NCBI RefSeq assembly: GCF_041260665.1
Contig: NZ_JBGCCT010000040.1
Coordinates: forward strand, 1-64,000
Direction: 5' to 3'
From: Catenulispora sp. GP43
GTDB taxonomy: Bacteria; Actinomycetota; Actinomycetes; Streptomycetales; Catenulisporaceae
DNA length: 64,000 bases
The translations under genes and the position numbers were made by a program. The notes below the pieces were generated by a model. The model did no database searches and had not been told where the DNA came from. It saw nothing but the letters and a program-made list of their open reading frames with translations. Shown piece by piece: positions 63,293 to 64,000 of the stretch. How positions within the stretch are numbered: the first letter of the stretch is position 1; every line of letters starts with the position of its first letter.

Positions 63293-64000
63293 GTGGCAGA
63301 AAGCGCGTGGCGGTTCAGCGTCCTCGGCCCGGTGCGGGGCTGGGGTCCGTACGGCGAACTCGACCTCGGCTCGCCCCAGCAGCGCGAACTGCTGGCCCTG
63401 CTGGTGCTGCGGCCCGGCCGCGCGGCCATGGCCGAGGAGCTCATCGACGCGCTGTGGGGCGGCGACGCGCCGAAGGGCGCGCTGAGCACCATCCGCACCT
63501 ACGCCTCGCGGCTGCGCCGGGCGCTGTCCGACCCGGAGCACCCGGTCAGCCCGATCAGCTCCGTGGCCGGCGGCTACGCCCTCACCGTCGCCCCGGCGGC
63601 GGTGGACGCGCTGGCCTTCGAGGCCGGCCGGACCGCGGCGGCGGGCCTGCGGGCCGGCGGCGACCTGATCGGCGCGGCCCGTCGGCTGCACGAGGCGCTG
63701 CAGCTGTGGCAGGGGGAACCGCTGGCCGGGCTGACCGGGCCGTTCGCGCTGGCGCAGCGCGCGCAGTGGACCGAGCGCCGCCTCGGCGCGCTGGAGGTCA
63801 GGATCGCGCTGGACCTGGAGGTCGGACGCTACGGCGCGGTGACGGCCGAGCTGGCGGCGCTGGCGGCGGAGTTCCCGCTCCGGGAACGCTTCCGCGAACT
63901 GCAGATGGTCGCGCTGTCCCGCAGCGGACGCAAAGCCGAGGCACTGGCCGTCTACGAACAGACGCGGCGCACGCTCGCCGAGGAGCTCGGGGTCGATCCG
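63293..64000 (+). CDS. AfsR/SARP-type (BTAD) transcriptional regulator, partial
   Basis: The first 236 codons of a regulator cut by the window end. Residues 5-95 are an OmpR-like DNA-binding domain (WRFSVLGPVRGWGPYGELDLGSPQQREL, LVLRPGRAAMAEELIDALWGG, ALSTIRTYASRLRRAL, PVSPISSVAGGYAL). From about 100 the bacterial transcriptional activation domain begins (VDALAFEAGRTAAAG, ALQLWQGEPLAGLTG, RFRELQMVALSRSGRKAEALAVYEQTRRTLAEELGVDP). It may continue into NB-ARC and TPR parts. GTG 63293 follows TATCCT (63281-63286) by six bases without a ribosome site, so leaderless. It is divergent from the acyl-CoA operon. Confidence 0.85.
   Translation, partial: MAESAWRFSVLGPVRGWGPYGELDLGSPQQRELLALLVLRPGRAAMAEELIDALWGGDAPKGALSTIRTYASRLRRALSDPEHPVSPISSVAGGYALTVAPAAVDALAFEAGRTAAAGLRAGGDLIGAARRLHEALQLWQGEPLAGLTGPFALAQRAQWTERRLGALEVRIALDLEVGRYGAVTAELAALAAEFPLRERFRELQMVALSRSGRKAEALAVYEQTRRTLAEELGVDP

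Noticed and set aside
1-64000. Mobile element or island borders
   Set aside because: No transposase, integrase, tRNA or attachment repeat was found, and base and codon use look even across the window.

Overview
The window is a 64 kb piece of very GC-rich actinobacterial chromosome. Codons are strongly G/C-ending, many starts are GTG, genes are often coupled by 4-base ATGA/GTGA overlaps, and several genes look leaderless. The heavy load of secreted hydrolases, together with two protease families that normally work at acid pH (sedolisin S53 and eqolisin G1), suggests a mildly acidophilic, mycelial soil actinomycete of the Catenulispora/Actinospica/Streptacidiphilus kind. That placement is inference. 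No tRNA, rRNA, CRISPR array, transposase or phage gene was seen.

Layout. 0-4 kb: a secreted ricin-type lectin and a secreted PQQ-type sugar dehydrogenase, the latter preceded by a decayed polyprenyl synthetase. 4.2-11.2 kb: a tightly coupled seven-gene ebo-type metabolite-traffic operon (inositol-phosphate synthase, UbiA prenyltransferase, TIM-barrel isomerase, EboA, TatD-like, EboE, phosphodiesterase), divergent from the dehydrogenase unit, with matched promoter plus operator on each side. 11.3-14 kb: a GH28 and GH105 pair for pectin or rhamnogalacturonan. 14-24 kb: a siderophore-interacting protein under an iron box, an endonuclease/exonuclease/phosphatase-family (EEP) hydrolase, a large S53 protease, TPR proteins, an LAHTG surface protein and a beta-propeller.

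24-42 kb looks like one functional district for cell-wall turnover. It has two GH25 muramidases, two BadF-type sugar kinases, two large secreted amidases (one translationally coupled to a full oligopeptide ABC importer), a DeoR regulator divergent from that importer, and a secreted C39-like peptidase. I read it as a peptidoglycan scavenging and recycling island.

42-57 kb is mixed: a small XRE regulator with a membrane partner, a LuxR-tailed regulator, a G1 acid protease, a divergent TetR/flavin-monooxygenase pair, a large unknown protein, cobalamin-dependent methionine synthase (metH), a nucleotidyltransferase, two MFS transporters, a DUF574 methyltransferase and an ECF sigma factor with a SnoaL-like tail. 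57-63 kb ends with a five-gene acyl-CoA operon (two acyl-CoA dehydrogenases, a CaiB/AMACR-type enzyme and a split MaoC hydratase) behind a 19-bp palindrome, divergent from an AfsR/SARP-type regulator cut by the window end.

A recurring theme is short tandem duplication (about 18-21 bp) at gene edges, and intrinsic terminators with long GC stems between convergent genes. Function calls come from reading protein motifs by eye; no database search was run.
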